46,433 nucleotides of DNA from Bacteroidales bacterium OttesenSCG-928-M11 (lineage in GTDB: Bacteria; Bacteroidota; Bacteroidia; Bacteroidales; Azobacteroidaceae). Under the pieces are notes generated by a model, which worked only from the letters and a program-made list of their open reading frames with translations, was not told where the DNA came from and did not search any database. Shown piece by piece: positions 35,517 through 43,616 of this stretch; the stretch's first letter is position 1, and each line of letters begins with the position of its first letter. Made by a program: the position numbers and the translations under genes. The stretch lies in assembly GCA_030265685.1 (NCBI GenBank), contig JAJDGO010000005.1:1-46433 (forward strand), in the 5' to 3' direction.

Positions 35517-36461
35517 TTATATATTTTTAGGTTTAATTTCGTTCCTATAATGTAAAAGAACTGAGTTTTTATACTTTTGAACATCCTCAATGATTCCGTT
35601 AATTGCCGGAGCTTTTACACCATCTTTAAGCAAAAAATCTGCAATCTCTATTCGTGCTTCGTCCCATAAGCCTTCCTTGATAAAGCTTGATAACAGGCGA
35701 CTTCCTCCTTCTACAATTAAAGATTGCCAACCTAAATCGTACATTTCTCCCATCAACTCGGATAAAGTTTTATTATTATCCAGCTCGATTTTAACCGGAT
35801 TCTTTCCATCCCAGTAGCGGGTTGTGAGCAAAGGAGAGTCTAATCGTTCGGTATTTTTGCCAACAATGATCGCATTCTCTTCTGCCCTTAGTTTATGAAC
35901 CAATATTTGTGTAAAATCGTCCGAGAACTTAACCGGAGTTTGCTTATCTCCTACTTCCCTGAGCTTATCAATGAATCCGTCGGAAGACTGAGCCCACTTT
36001 AATATAATATAAGGCCGGTGATTTGCATGGAAAACTAAGAAACGTTTGTTTAGTTCCCGGCAAGCGTCTTCAAGTACTCCGACAACAACTTCTATTCCGG
36101 CGTCTATCAAACGCTTGATTCCCCCTCCTGCAACCTTAGGAAATGGGTCTTGTATTCCTATAACAACACGAGGGATTCCTTTATTGATAATCAAATCGGC
36201 GCAAGGAGGTGTCTTTCCATAATGCGAACATGGCTCAAGATTAACATAAAGTGTAGAATCTTTTAGCAAATCAACATCTTTAACCGAAGCAATAGCATTC
36301 ACTTCTGCGTGTGACTCGCCATAAGTTCGATGATAACCCTCGCCGATAATCGAATCATTCCATACAATTACAGAACCAACCATCGGATTAGGAGCTACAC
36401 GCCCCCTTCCTTTAGCTGCTAATTGCAAGCAACGGAGCATGTATTTTTCGTTAAAAACCAT
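35517..36461 (-). CDS. ribD: Bifunctional riboflavin deaminase/reductase RibD
   Basis: A 314-residue enzyme catalysing the second and third steps of riboflavin synthesis. N-terminal deaminase: HAE (His51, Glu53) and PCSHYGKTPPC (Cys78, Cys87) bind zinc; NPMVGSVIV is at 25-33. The C-terminal reductase (about 150-310) has IILKWAQSSDGFI and IVEGGSRLLSSFI. Somewhat short but complete. Divergent from prmC, whose start is 58 bp away. No FMN riboswitch is visible. Confidence 0.93.
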   Translation of the reverse strand: MVFNEKYMLRCLQLAAKGRGRVAPNPMVGSVIVWNDSIIGEGYHRTYGESHAEVNAIASVKDVDLLKDSTLYVNLEPCSHYGKTPPCADLIINKGIPRVVIGIQDPFPKVAGGGIKRLIDAGIEVVVGVLEDACRELNKRFLVFHANHRPYIILKWAQSSDGFIDKLREVGDKQTPVKFSDDFTQILVHKLRAEENAIIVGKNTERLDSPLLTTRYWDGKNPVKIELDNNKTLSELMGEMYDLGWQSLIVEGGSRLLSSFIKEGLWDEARIEIADFLLKDGVKAPAINGIIEDVQKYKNSVLLHYRNEIKPKNI

Positions 36462-36492
36462 GTTGTTTTGCCTTTCTTTTAAGTTATCTTAC

Positions 36493-36500
36493 TACCTTTG
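36493..36500 (+). promoter_or_regulatory. Bacteroidota promoter -7 element for prmC
   Basis: TACCTTTG matches TAnnTTTG, with TTTG at 36467-36470 22 bp upstream. The apparent TTG start of the longer prmC frame (36498) lies inside this element, so it is not a start codon. Confidence 0.65.
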
Positions 36501-36518
36501 CCAATATATTCTCCTTTC

Positions 36519-37370
36519 ATGCAAGAAACAATTCAATTCATTAAGGAACAATTGAAAGACTACTATCCTGATCAGGAAATCAAAAGCTTGATTTTTTTGA
36601 TATTGGAAAGTGTTTGCCGTATCGACAAACATTCTTTTTTGCTCGGCAAAGATATAAAAATATCAGACACAGAGCAACTTCGGATAAAGGAAATTATATT
36701 TCAGCTTCAAGCCTTTCGTCCTATACAATATATATTGGGGAAATCCGAATTTTTCGACACTCCATTCATCGTAAACAACAAGGTTTTGATCCCTCGACCC
36801 GAAACAGAAGAGTTGATTGAATGGATATTATCTTCTTTCCCAAAAGGAACTTCTATCAACATATTAGACATCGGAACCGGATCGGGATGTATTGCGATTT
36901 GTTTAGCAAAACACTTGCCCAAAGCAAAAGTAAGCGCCGTTGATTTATCGCCCGAAGCATTGGCAACTGCCCGCGAGAATGCAAAATTAAATACTGTCGA
37001 CGTAGAATTTATCGAAGCCAATGTATTGGACAACTCTTTTCTTTTTTTCGAGAACGAAAACCAATGGGACATTATCGTAAGTAATCCGCCTTATATTACA
37101 CCCGAAGAGCAGGCAATTATGTCTAGTAATGTTTTGGATTACGAGCCTCATTTGGCTCTTTTTGTTCCGCAAGACCAGCCTTTACTTTTTTATGAGAAAA
37201 TTGCCGACTATGCATTAACCCATCTTTCACCAGCAGGTTACTTATTTTTCGAAACAAGTTCGATTTACGGAAAAGAAACTCAGGAAATGCTCCAAAGAAA
37301 AGGATTCAAAGAAGTTATCCTTCGGAAAGATATTTCAGGGAAAGACAGAATGATAAAGGCTCGGTTATGA
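36519..37370 (+). CDS. prmC: Peptide chain release factor N5-glutamine methyltransferase
   Basis: A 283-residue enzyme that methylates the GGQ glutamine of release factors. Motif I ILDIGTGSGCIAI (about 115-127); catalytic NPPY at 189-192; N-terminal helical domain (1-85), with RPIQYILGKSEFF typical of PrmC and IPRPETEELI at 91-100. The start ATG 36519 lies 18 nt after the -7 box; the upstream TTG frame was rejected because it overlaps the promoter. Its TGA overlaps the recX ATG (ATGA). Confidence 0.93.
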   Translation: MQETIQFIKEQLKDYYPDQEIKSLIFLILESVCRIDKHSFLLGKDIKISDTEQLRIKEIIFQLQAFRPIQYILGKSEFFDTPFIVNNKVLIPRPETEELIEWILSSFPKGTSINILDIGTGSGCIAICLAKHLPKAKVSAVDLSPEALATARENAKLNTVDVEFIEANVLDNSFLFFENENQWDIIVSNPPYITPEEQAIMSSNVLDYEPHLALFVPQDQPLLFYEKIADYALTHLSPAGYLFFETSSIYGKETQEMLQRKGFKEVILRKDISGKDRMIKARL

Positions 37371-37834
37371 AACTTTCGTACGAACAAGCACTCCATAAGT
37401 TGGCGGCATATTGTAGTCGAGGCGAACGTTGCACCGCCGACCTTCGAAAAAAGATGACAAACTGGGAACTATTGCCCGCCGATCAAAACAAGATCATCGA
37501 TTATTTAAGCAAACAAGGTTTTGTAGACGAAGTTCGTTACGCCCGCGCCTTTGTTCATGACAAAAACAAACACAATGGTTGGGGAATTTATAAAATAGCT
37601 TTCGAACTAAAGAATAAGTCGATCCCAAAATCTATTATCGACGAGGCATTAACCACAATCGATCCGACAGACAATAAGGAAAGACTCGTTGCCCTTCTCC
37701 AACAAAAACATCGTTCCGTAAAAGCAAAAAACGAATACGAACTCCGACAAAAGCTCACTCGTTTTGCCTTAGGGCGAGGTTTTACTATCAACGAGATCGA
37801 GTATGCCTTGCAAGTTTGCAACTTCTCTTTCTAG
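37367..37834 (+). CDS. recX: Regulatory protein RecX
   Basis: A 155-residue RecX that binds and modulates RecA filaments. Helical throughout, with the family start ALHKLAAYCSRGERCTADLR, then YLSKQGFVDEVRYARAFVHDK and NGWGIYKIAFELKNKSIPKS. Coupled to prmC by a 4-bp overlap rather than linked to recA. Followed by a 287-bp gap holding dyad array D and the parC promoter. Confidence 0.88.
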   Translation: MKLSYEQALHKLAAYCSRGERCTADLRKKMTNWELLPADQNKIIDYLSKQGFVDEVRYARAFVHDKNKHNGWGIYKIAFELKNKSIPKSIIDEALTTIDPTDNKERLVALLQQKHRSVKAKNEYELRQKLTRFALGRGFTINEIEYALQVCNFSF

Positions 37835-37852
37835 AACAAAAAACACAAAAAA

Positions 37853-37977
37853 AACCTCCCCAAAAAGATACTTAAACTTGGGTAAAGTTATAGTATAAGT
37901 TGATACATTTTCTGTACAGAAAAGTTTAAAAAGATAGTATCTTTTTAACGAAGTTCCAGTATCTTTTTCAACAATAG
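37853..37977. repeat. 22-bp-period dyad array D (between recX and parC)
   Basis: Six 15-mers start exactly every 22 nt at 37853, 37875, 37897, 37919, 37941 and 37963: AACCTCCCCAAAAAG, AACTTGGGTAAAGTT, AAGTTGATACATTTT, GAAAAGTTTAAAAAG, CTTTTTAACGAAGTT and a weaker CTTTT unit. Linkers are ATACTTA, ATAGTAT, CTGTACA, ATAGTAT and CCAGTAT. All three dyad classes occur in one register: AACTT/AAGTT, TTTTCTGTACAGAAAA (37908-37923) and AAAAG-ATAGTAT-CTTTT (37929-37945). The second unit is identical to one in array B. Confidence 0.85.
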
Positions 37978-38093
37978 ATTTTCTGCCGAAACAAACAATT
38001 ACTAAGACCGGCAAAAACAAATAGAAACAAACCAACAAAAGCCTGTCTATCCGCATCAACTTCTACTTGTTCTTATTATTCATTTTTTTTTCT

Positions 38094-38101
38094 TATCTTT
38101 G
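38094..38101 (+). promoter_or_regulatory. Bacteroidota promoter -7 element for parC
   Basis: TATCTTTG matches TAnnTTTG, 20 nt before ATG 38122. The nearest upstream TTG is 24 bp away, so the -33 element is uncertain. Confidence 0.6.
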
Positions 38102-38121
38102 TCCGTCTTGATTAAACGAAT

Positions 38122-40788
38122 ATGAAAGCCGAAGATACCGAAGAAATATACGAAAACGAAGAGCCAATAGATGGTCATTCAGACTATTTAATCCCCGAAA
38201 AAAGCGAAGGAAATGATCAAACTCACGTCTTATCTGGGATGTATAAGAATTGGTTTATGGATTATGCTTCATATGTTATTACCGATCGTGCCGTTCCTCA
38301 TATTATTGATGGCCTAAAACCCGTACAACGTCGAATACTTCATACTATGAAACGGTTAGATGACGGTCGGTATAATAAAGTTGCTAATATTGTTGGAGAC
38401 ACAATGAAGTTTCATCCACACGGAGATCAATCTATTGGTGGCGCTTTGGTACAATTAGGTCAGAAAGATCTCTTAATAGATTGTCAAGGAAACTGGGGAA
38501 ACATTCTCACCGGAGACGGTGCCGCTGCTCCCAGATACATAGAAGCCCGTCTTTCTAAGTTTGCACTTGAAGTACTTTATAGTCCGAAGATAACCCATTG
38601 GAAGCTTTCGTACGACGGAAGAAACAAAGAACCGATCTCTCTTCCCGTAAAATTCCCCCTTTTATTAGCACAAGGCGTAGAAGGAATCGCCGTAGGTTTG
38701 CAATCAAAAATACTTCCTCACAATTTTAATGAATTAATTGATGCAAGCATTGCTTATTTAAGGGATGAAGAATTTGCTTTATATCCCGATTTTCAAACCG
38801 GAGGTTACATTGATGTATCGCGATATAACGACGGCGAAAGAGGAGGAGCCGTAAAAGTACGCGCAAAAATCAACAAAATAGACAACAAAACCTTGAGTAT
38901 TGTAGAAATTCCTTTCGGAAAAACTACTTCTACTTTGGTAGAATCGATACTAAAAGCAAACGAAAAAGGGAAAATCAAGATCAAGAAAGTGGAAGACATG
39001 ACTGCTAAAGACGCAGAAATAATCATCCACTTAGCTTCGGGCGTTTCGTCGGACAAAACAATCGATGCCCTTTATGCTTTTACTGACTGCGAAATTAGTA
39101 TCTCTCCCAATTGTTGCGTAATTGATGAAGAAAACAGACCTCAATTCTTAAACGTATCGAGCGTACTTAGGCACGTAACCGACAACACAAAGGCTCTATT
39201 ACAAGCCGAACTTGAAATACAACGAAGCGAACTTTTCGAATCCTTACACTATGCTTCTCTCGAAAAGATATTTATCGAAGAAAGAATATATAAAGATAAA
39301 GAATTCGAAAACGCAAAAGACATAGATGCTGCTCTTTCGCACATAGATAAACGCTTAACTCCGTTCAAGCCCCAATTTGTTCGGGAAATAAACAACGACG
39401 ACTTGATCCGTTTGCTAGAGATTAAGATGGGACGTATCTTGAAATTCAATAAAGAACGCGCCGAAAATCTGATAGCATCTTACAAAGTCCAGATAGAAGA
39501 AATAAACAATCACATCGAACATATAGTCGATTTTACTATCAATTGGTTCTCTACCCTAAAAGAAAAATACGGAAAAGACCGGGATCGCAAAACCGAAATA
39601 CGAAACTTCGACACCATCGAGGCAACAAAAGTTGTCGAGGCAAACGAAAGACTTTATATTAACCGCGAAGAAGGTTTTATCGGCTACGGACTTAAAAAGG
39701 ATGAATACATCTGTAATTGCTCCGACATCGACGATGTAATTATTGTCTACAAAGACGGCAAATATAAAATAGTAAAAGTAAGCGAAAAAATGTTTGTCGG
39801 CAAAAACATTCTATATGCCAATGTGTTCAAACGCAACGACACGCGCACTATATATAATGTAATATACCGCGATGGCAAAATAGGAGCTAATTACATCAAA
39901 CGTTTTGCCGTAACAGGTATTACCCGCGACAAAGAATACGACCTGACAAAAGGCAAAGCAGGCAGCCGCATCTTATATTTCTCTGCCAACCCGAATGGAG
40001 AAGCCGAGACGGTTAAAGTAATACTAAAACCAAAACCGCGTCAAAAATTACTCGTTTTTGATAAAAGCTTCAGCGAAATTATGATTAAAGGTCGAGGTTC
40101 GATGGGAAATATTCTAACTAAAGCCGATATTCATAAAATATCGTTGAAATCAAAAGGAGGATCTACTTTGGGAGGACGCCAAGTATGGTTCGATCATGAT
40201 ATTTCTCGCATCAACTATGACGGAAGAGGAGAATACTTGGGCGAATTTTTTGCCGACGATTTGGTTCTTGTAGTACAACAGAACGGCGATTTCTATACAA
40301 CTTCTTTCGACTCAAGCAATCATTACCAAGAAGCTCTTCGCTTTGTAGAAAAGTTTACTCCCGACAAAGTATGGAGTGTTGCTTTATTCGACGCCGAACA
40401 AGGCTTCCCATATCTGAAACGTTTTACTCTTGAGCCAAGTAATAGGAAACAAAACTTCCTTGGAGAAAACCCGGATTCGAAGTTATTGTTAATGACGCAA
40501 ACCGTATATCCTCGTATCGAAGTAACATTTGGAGGACTTGACGAGTTTCGCGAACCTTTAGTAATCGATGTAGAAGAGTTTATTGCCGTAAAAAGCTTCA
40601 AAGCGAAGGGAAAACGAATATCTACTTTCGAAGTATCCGAAATAAAGGAAATAGAACCTTTACGTTTCCCGGAAATTATAGAAGAAACATCGCCCAATCA
40701 ACCGGAAATAGATATAGAACCGGAAGAAGATGATAAACCTTTGGCTGAGATATTAGACGAGATAACAGGGCAACAACGTTTGTTTTAA
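38122..40788 (+). CDS. parC: Topoisomerase IV subunit A (ParC type)
   Basis: An 888-residue type II topoisomerase A subunit that cuts and rejoins DNA during decatenation. The catalytic Arg138-Tyr139 lie in AAAPRYIEARL. The helix-turn-helix holds KFHPHGDQSIGGAL, where Gln103 and Gly107 align with E. coli GyrA Ser83 and Asp87. Coiled-coil gate residues lie about 340-490. The C-terminal beta-pinwheel (about 510-830) has no GyrA-type QRRGGKG box, which supports ParC rather than GyrA. It ends in an acidic tail. parE is not adjacent. The Bacteroidota proteins are sometimes labelled only gyrase/topo IV subunit A. Confidence 0.9.
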   Translation: MKAEDTEEIYENEEPIDGHSDYLIPEKSEGNDQTHVLSGMYKNWFMDYASYVITDRAVPHIIDGLKPVQRRILHTMKRLDDGRYNKVANIVGDTMKFHPHGDQSIGGALVQLGQKDLLIDCQGNWGNILTGDGAAAPRYIEARLSKFALEVLYSPKITHWKLSYDGRNKEPISLPVKFPLLLAQGVEGIAVGLQSKILPHNFNELIDASIAYLRDEEFALYPDFQTGGYIDVSRYNDGERGGAVKVRAKINKIDNKTLSIVEIPFGKTTSTLVESILKANEKGKIKIKKVEDMTAKDAEIIIHLASGVSSDKTIDALYAFTDCEISISPNCCVIDEENRPQFLNVSSVLRHVTDNTKALLQAELEIQRSELFESLHYASLEKIFIEERIYKDKEFENAKDIDAALSHIDKRLTPFKPQFVREINNDDLIRLLEIKMGRILKFNKERAENLIASYKVQIEEINNHIEHIVDFTINWFSTLKEKYGKDRDRKTEIRNFDTIEATKVVEANERLYINREEGFIGYGLKKDEYICNCSDIDDVIIVYKDGKYKIVKVSEKMFVGKNILYANVFKRNDTRTIYNVIYRDGKIGANYIKRFAVTGITRDKEYDLTKGKAGSRILYFSANPNGEAETVKVILKPKPRQKLLVFDKSFSEIMIKGRGSMGNILTKADIHKISLKSKGGSTLGGRQVWFDHDISRINYDGRGEYLGEFFADDLVLVVQQNGDFYTTSFDSSNHYQEALRFVEKFTPDKVWSVALFDAEQGFPYLKRFTLEPSNRKQNFLGENPDSKLLLMTQTVYPRIEVTFGGLDEFREPLVIDVEEFIAVKSFKAKGKRISTFEVSEIKEIEPLRFPEIIEETSPNQPEIDIEPEEDDKPLAEILDEITGQQRLF

Positions 40789-40810
40789 CTATCTCTATTC
40801 CACAGACAAC

Positions 40811-41662
40811 ATGAAAAAGATAGATAAAATAATAGCATCCATTATTTTGTTTTTTATTTGTTCTACTTTATCTCATGCACAAGAGTTGAAAAATTCTTTA
40901 ACTTACGACTCTTATATGGTCGGATTGGGAAACAATTCTGTTTATGATACCTATTTATCTCCACTAAAGTATAAGGGAACTAATTTTACTTTCCTTTTCG
41001 AACAAATGAAAATGACCAAATTAGCGGATGGAAAGATTGCCCGTCAGCATTTGTTTACCGTAGACTTTTCTAACTCGAAAAACGAAAGCGGAACAGCCAA
41101 TCAATACACAGGAATGTTTGAGTACGGATTTGGGTTACTTTACAAATTCAAGCCTGTAAACAAATTCACTTTCTTTGCCGGACTGAAAGCAGATGCTCTG
41201 CTTGGCTTCGTTTATAATACACGCAACGGAAATAATCCGGCAACTCCAAAAGTTAATCTTAATCTGGGATTTTCAGGAATGGCAACTTATCCATTGTCCT
41301 TTGCCAATCAGCTTATGTTTTTTCGTTATCAAGTAGATTTACCTTTCGCCGGTATAATGTATGCCCACGAATACGGACAATCGTATTATGAAATCGACAT
41401 GGAAAACTATAACGGAATCTTTCATTTCGCATCATTCCATAATCAGATATTGATGCGCAATATGCTGTCTGTCGAATTTCCGTCAAAACATGCTTATACA
41501 CTCAAAATATCTTACATGAACAATTTATATGAAACACGGATTAACGACCTAAATACACAAATATGGACGAACTCTTTTCTAATTGGGATTTCGTATAATC
41601 TACTTAAAGTTTCAAGCAAGAAAGCCTATACGGAAGGTCCATATCAATCTATTTTCAATTAA
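40811..41662 (+). CDS. DUF3316-like outer membrane beta-barrel protein
   Basis: A 283-residue protein with signal peptide (1-23, STLSHA-QE), then alternating aromatic/Gly beta strands (MFEYGFGLLYKFKPVNKFTF, AGLKADALLGFVYNTR, LFEQMKM) consistent with a barrel and with the DUF3316 family of Bacteroidota. Function is unknown. It lies 22 bp after parC and its stop is 1 nt before the S41 peptidase start, so parC-DUF3316-peptidase may be one transcript. Confidence 0.7.
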   Translation: MKKIDKIIASIILFFICSTLSHAQELKNSLTYDSYMVGLGNNSVYDTYLSPLKYKGTNFTFLFEQMKMTKLADGKIARQHLFTVDFSNSKNESGTANQYTGMFEYGFGLLYKFKPVNKFTFFAGLKADALLGFVYNTRNGNNPATPKVNLNLGFSGMATYPLSFANQLMFFRYQVDLPFAGIMYAHEYGQSYYEIDMENYNGIFHFASFHNQILMRNMLSVEFPSKHAYTLKISYMNNLYETRINDLNTQIWTNSFLIGISYNLLKVSSKKAYTEGPYQSIFN

Positions 41663-41663
41663 A

Positions 41664-42662
41664 ATGAAGCGATTTTTTCTATATTGTACCTGTATTATCA
41701 TCGGATTCTTTTCCGGTTGCGTAGAAGTAGAAGAATTTGAAAATTCGACACAAGGAAACTTCGAGGCATTATGGAAGATAATGGACGAAAATTATTGTTT
41801 TTTTGAGTACAAAGATGTTGATTGGGATCAGATATACCTTAATTATAAAGGACGATTGAACAAGAACCTAAGTCAAGAATCGCTATTTACACTACTCTGC
41901 GAAATGTTATCCGAGCTAAAAGATGGTCATGTTAATCTGTCTTCCTCGTTTGATTATGGCAGGTATTGGAGTTGGTACGAAGATTTTCCATCCAATTATA
42001 ATGAAGAAATTACTAAAAAATATCTCGGAACCGACTATTTAATTGCCGGAGGAATGCGATATAAAATACTAAACGACAATGTAGGCTATATACGTTATAC
42101 AAGTTTTTCGTCAAAAGTTGGGGAAACCAATTTGGATTATATTATAGATCGATTGAGTATTTGCTCCGGGATTATTATTGATGTAAGAGAAAACGGAGGA
42201 GGTTATTTAGATATGGCAGACAGAATTGCCTCTCGTTTCGTTAATGAAAAAACTTTAGTCGGTTATATACAGCATAAAACCGGGAAAGGACACAATGACT
42301 TTTCCGAACCAATAGCTAAATATCTCGAACCATCCAATCGACTTCGTTACCAAAAACCGGTTATCGTTATCACAAATCGGCATTGTTATAGCGCAACAAA
42401 CGACTTTGTGAATGCAATGACTTATTGTCCTAATGTAAAAATACTTGGTGATCGCACAGGAGGAGGTAGTGGTTTGCCTTTTAGTTCGGAATTACCTAAC
42501 GGTTGGGGAGTTCGTTTTTCGGCCTGTCCCATGTACAATGCCAATATGAAGCATTTAGAATTTGGGATCGAGCCGGATATTTATGTAGAACTACAAGAAA
42601 ACGACATCTTAGAGGGTAAAGATACCCTCATCGAAGAAGCCAGAAAACTTTTGAAAGAATAG
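41664..42662 (+). CDS. S41 family peptidase lipoprotein
   Basis: A 332-residue lipoprotein: lipobox FFSGC (Cys19). C-terminal-processing-peptidase fold with GYIRYTSFS (140-148), GIIIDVRENGGGYLD (169-183) and nucleophile region NRHCYSATNDF with Ser243. The usual Lys about 25 residues later is replaced by a glycine-rich DRTGGGSG (263-270), as in tricorn/retinol-binding-like S41 branches; activity is therefore not certain. No PDZ domain is clear. The start ATG 41664 lies 1 nt after the DUF3316 stop and gives a proper lipoprotein signal; the TTG at 41583 was rejected. Converges with the GntR gene. Confidence 0.85.
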   Translation: MKRFFLYCTCIIIGFFSGCVEVEEFENSTQGNFEALWKIMDENYCFFEYKDVDWDQIYLNYKGRLNKNLSQESLFTLLCEMLSELKDGHVNLSSSFDYGRYWSWYEDFPSNYNEEITKKYLGTDYLIAGGMRYKILNDNVGYIRYTSFSSKVGETNLDYIIDRLSICSGIIIDVRENGGGYLDMADRIASRFVNEKTLVGYIQHKTGKGHNDFSEPIAKYLEPSNRLRYQKPVIVITNRHCYSATNDFVNAMTYCPNVKILGDRTGGGSGLPFSSELPNGWGVRFSACPMYNANMKHLEFGIEPDIYVELQENDILEGKDTLIEEARKLLKE

Positions 42663-43361
42663 TTATTGGTTATCTATTATTTGTTTTTTAAAATAAGCGT
42701 CTAAGTATTCGTCCCGATTATCAAATTGATAAGTTAAATGAAGCCGCATCGCAGAGCGGAACAAGTCAGGGTTGCCATTCTTTAATATAGTATATAACCC
42801 TCTGTGAGTAACTATTTCCGGCCTATTCCTTGTTTGTGGATAAAAAGAGAATATTTTAGCTATTAAACTTTGAAAATCCGACAAACTCCTACTATTAGCC
42901 ATTCGATATAAAGAGGAATGGAATTCCATATCTATTTCAATCAATCGCTCTAAATCGTCTGTATTTTCTTCCTCCTCTATTAACTGCAACAAGTTGTCCA
43001 TATGTTCTTCATTTTTTCTTTCGAAAATAAAATCAGCAGAACCAACTTCCAGCATCAATCTTAACTCATATAAATCTCGAATCGAGTCATTATTCAAAGC
43101 CCCCGAGTTTATAATAAGTCCCATTATACTAAAAGGCTGGGGAGAAATCAGTACAGTTCCTTTTTTTCTTTTGGTTTCTATAAACCCTAAAGCCCTTAAA
43201 CTACTCAAAGCCTCCCTAAGTACTACCCTACTTACACCTAAAATATCGGAAAGTTCATTTTCTTTTGGTAAGACTTGATTAGGAGAGTATCCTCCTTTAG
43301 TTATATAATCTAATATTTGTTGTTGTACCGTTTTTACCAGAGTTGTCTCTTTTTTATCCAT
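42663..43361 (-). CDS. FadR/GntR-family transcriptional regulator (FCD domain)
   Basis: A 232-residue regulator. The N-terminal winged helix (about 1-80) includes LPKENELSDILGVSRVVLREALSSLRALGFIETKRKKGT, the GntR signature. The C-terminal FCD ligand domain (about 85-220) includes DLYELRLMLEVGSADFIFER and later His-containing helices that usually bind a metal and a sugar acid or similar ligand. Divergent from the sialidase gene 255 bp away, which suggests, but does not prove, a NanR-like role in sialic acid use. Its stop abuts the S41 peptidase stop. Confidence 0.88.
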   Translation of the reverse strand: MDKKETTLVKTVQQQILDYITKGGYSPNQVLPKENELSDILGVSRVVLREALSSLRALGFIETKRKKGTVLISPQPFSIMGLIINSGALNNDSIRDLYELRLMLEVGSADFIFERKNEEHMDNLLQLIEEEENTDDLERLIEIDMEFHSSLYRMANSRSLSDFQSLIAKIFSFYPQTRNRPEIVTHRGLYTILKNGNPDLFRSAMRLHLTYQFDNRDEYLDAYFKKQIIDNQ

Positions 43362-43407
43362 AATGTTTGATATTCCTTTGATCTACTCATAATACTTTTA
43401 TCAAGTG

Positions 43408-43415
43408 CAAATATA
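43408..43415 (-). promoter_or_regulatory. Possible promoter -7 element for the GntR regulator
   Basis: The minus strand reads TATATTTG, matching TAnnTTTG, 46 nt upstream of the ATG. No -33 TTG occurs at ideal spacing; the nearest is 24 bp away. Confidence 0.45.
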
Positions 43416-43536
43416 ACCTTTTTTTAGAGATAATAAAAACAACATTATATAGTATTTATTCTTGCGATAACTTATTTTTAATATTAACAATATCATATTT
43501 TATTTATTTTATACTACATATTAAAAAACATTATAT

Positions 43537-43544
43537 TATATTTG
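43537..43544 (+). promoter_or_regulatory. Possible promoter -7 element for the sialidase
   Basis: TATATTTG matches TAnnTTTG, 72 nt before the chosen ATG 43617. No -33 TTG is visible, which fits a promoter needing activation or being weak. Confidence 0.45.
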
Positions 43545-43616
43545 TACCATATTTATTTATAATAATATTTGTTTATAGAGAATAAGTTTATATATTCCGC
43601 AAATCGTACTAACTTT

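Larger units (their letters stand above)
43362..43616. promoter_or_regulatory. AT-rich divergent regulatory region, GntR/sialidase
   Basis: 255 bp without a gene, very AT-rich. The 10-mer AACATTATAT occurs twice as a direct repeat (43441-43450 and 43527-43536), one copy near each promoter; the second abuts the sialidase -7 element. ATAGTAT (43449-43455) and ATACTA (43511-43516) form a loose inverted pair. These are candidates for regulator binding; the AT bias makes chance matches likely. Confidence 0.4.

Noticed and set aside
35443-36518. FMN riboswitch near ribD
   Set aside because: The 57-bp gap upstream of ribD is too short and lacks the conserved RFN elements.
43569-43616. TTG start of the sialidase
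   Set aside because: The signal peptide begins properly at ATG 43617 (or 43623); the extension has no signal-like character.
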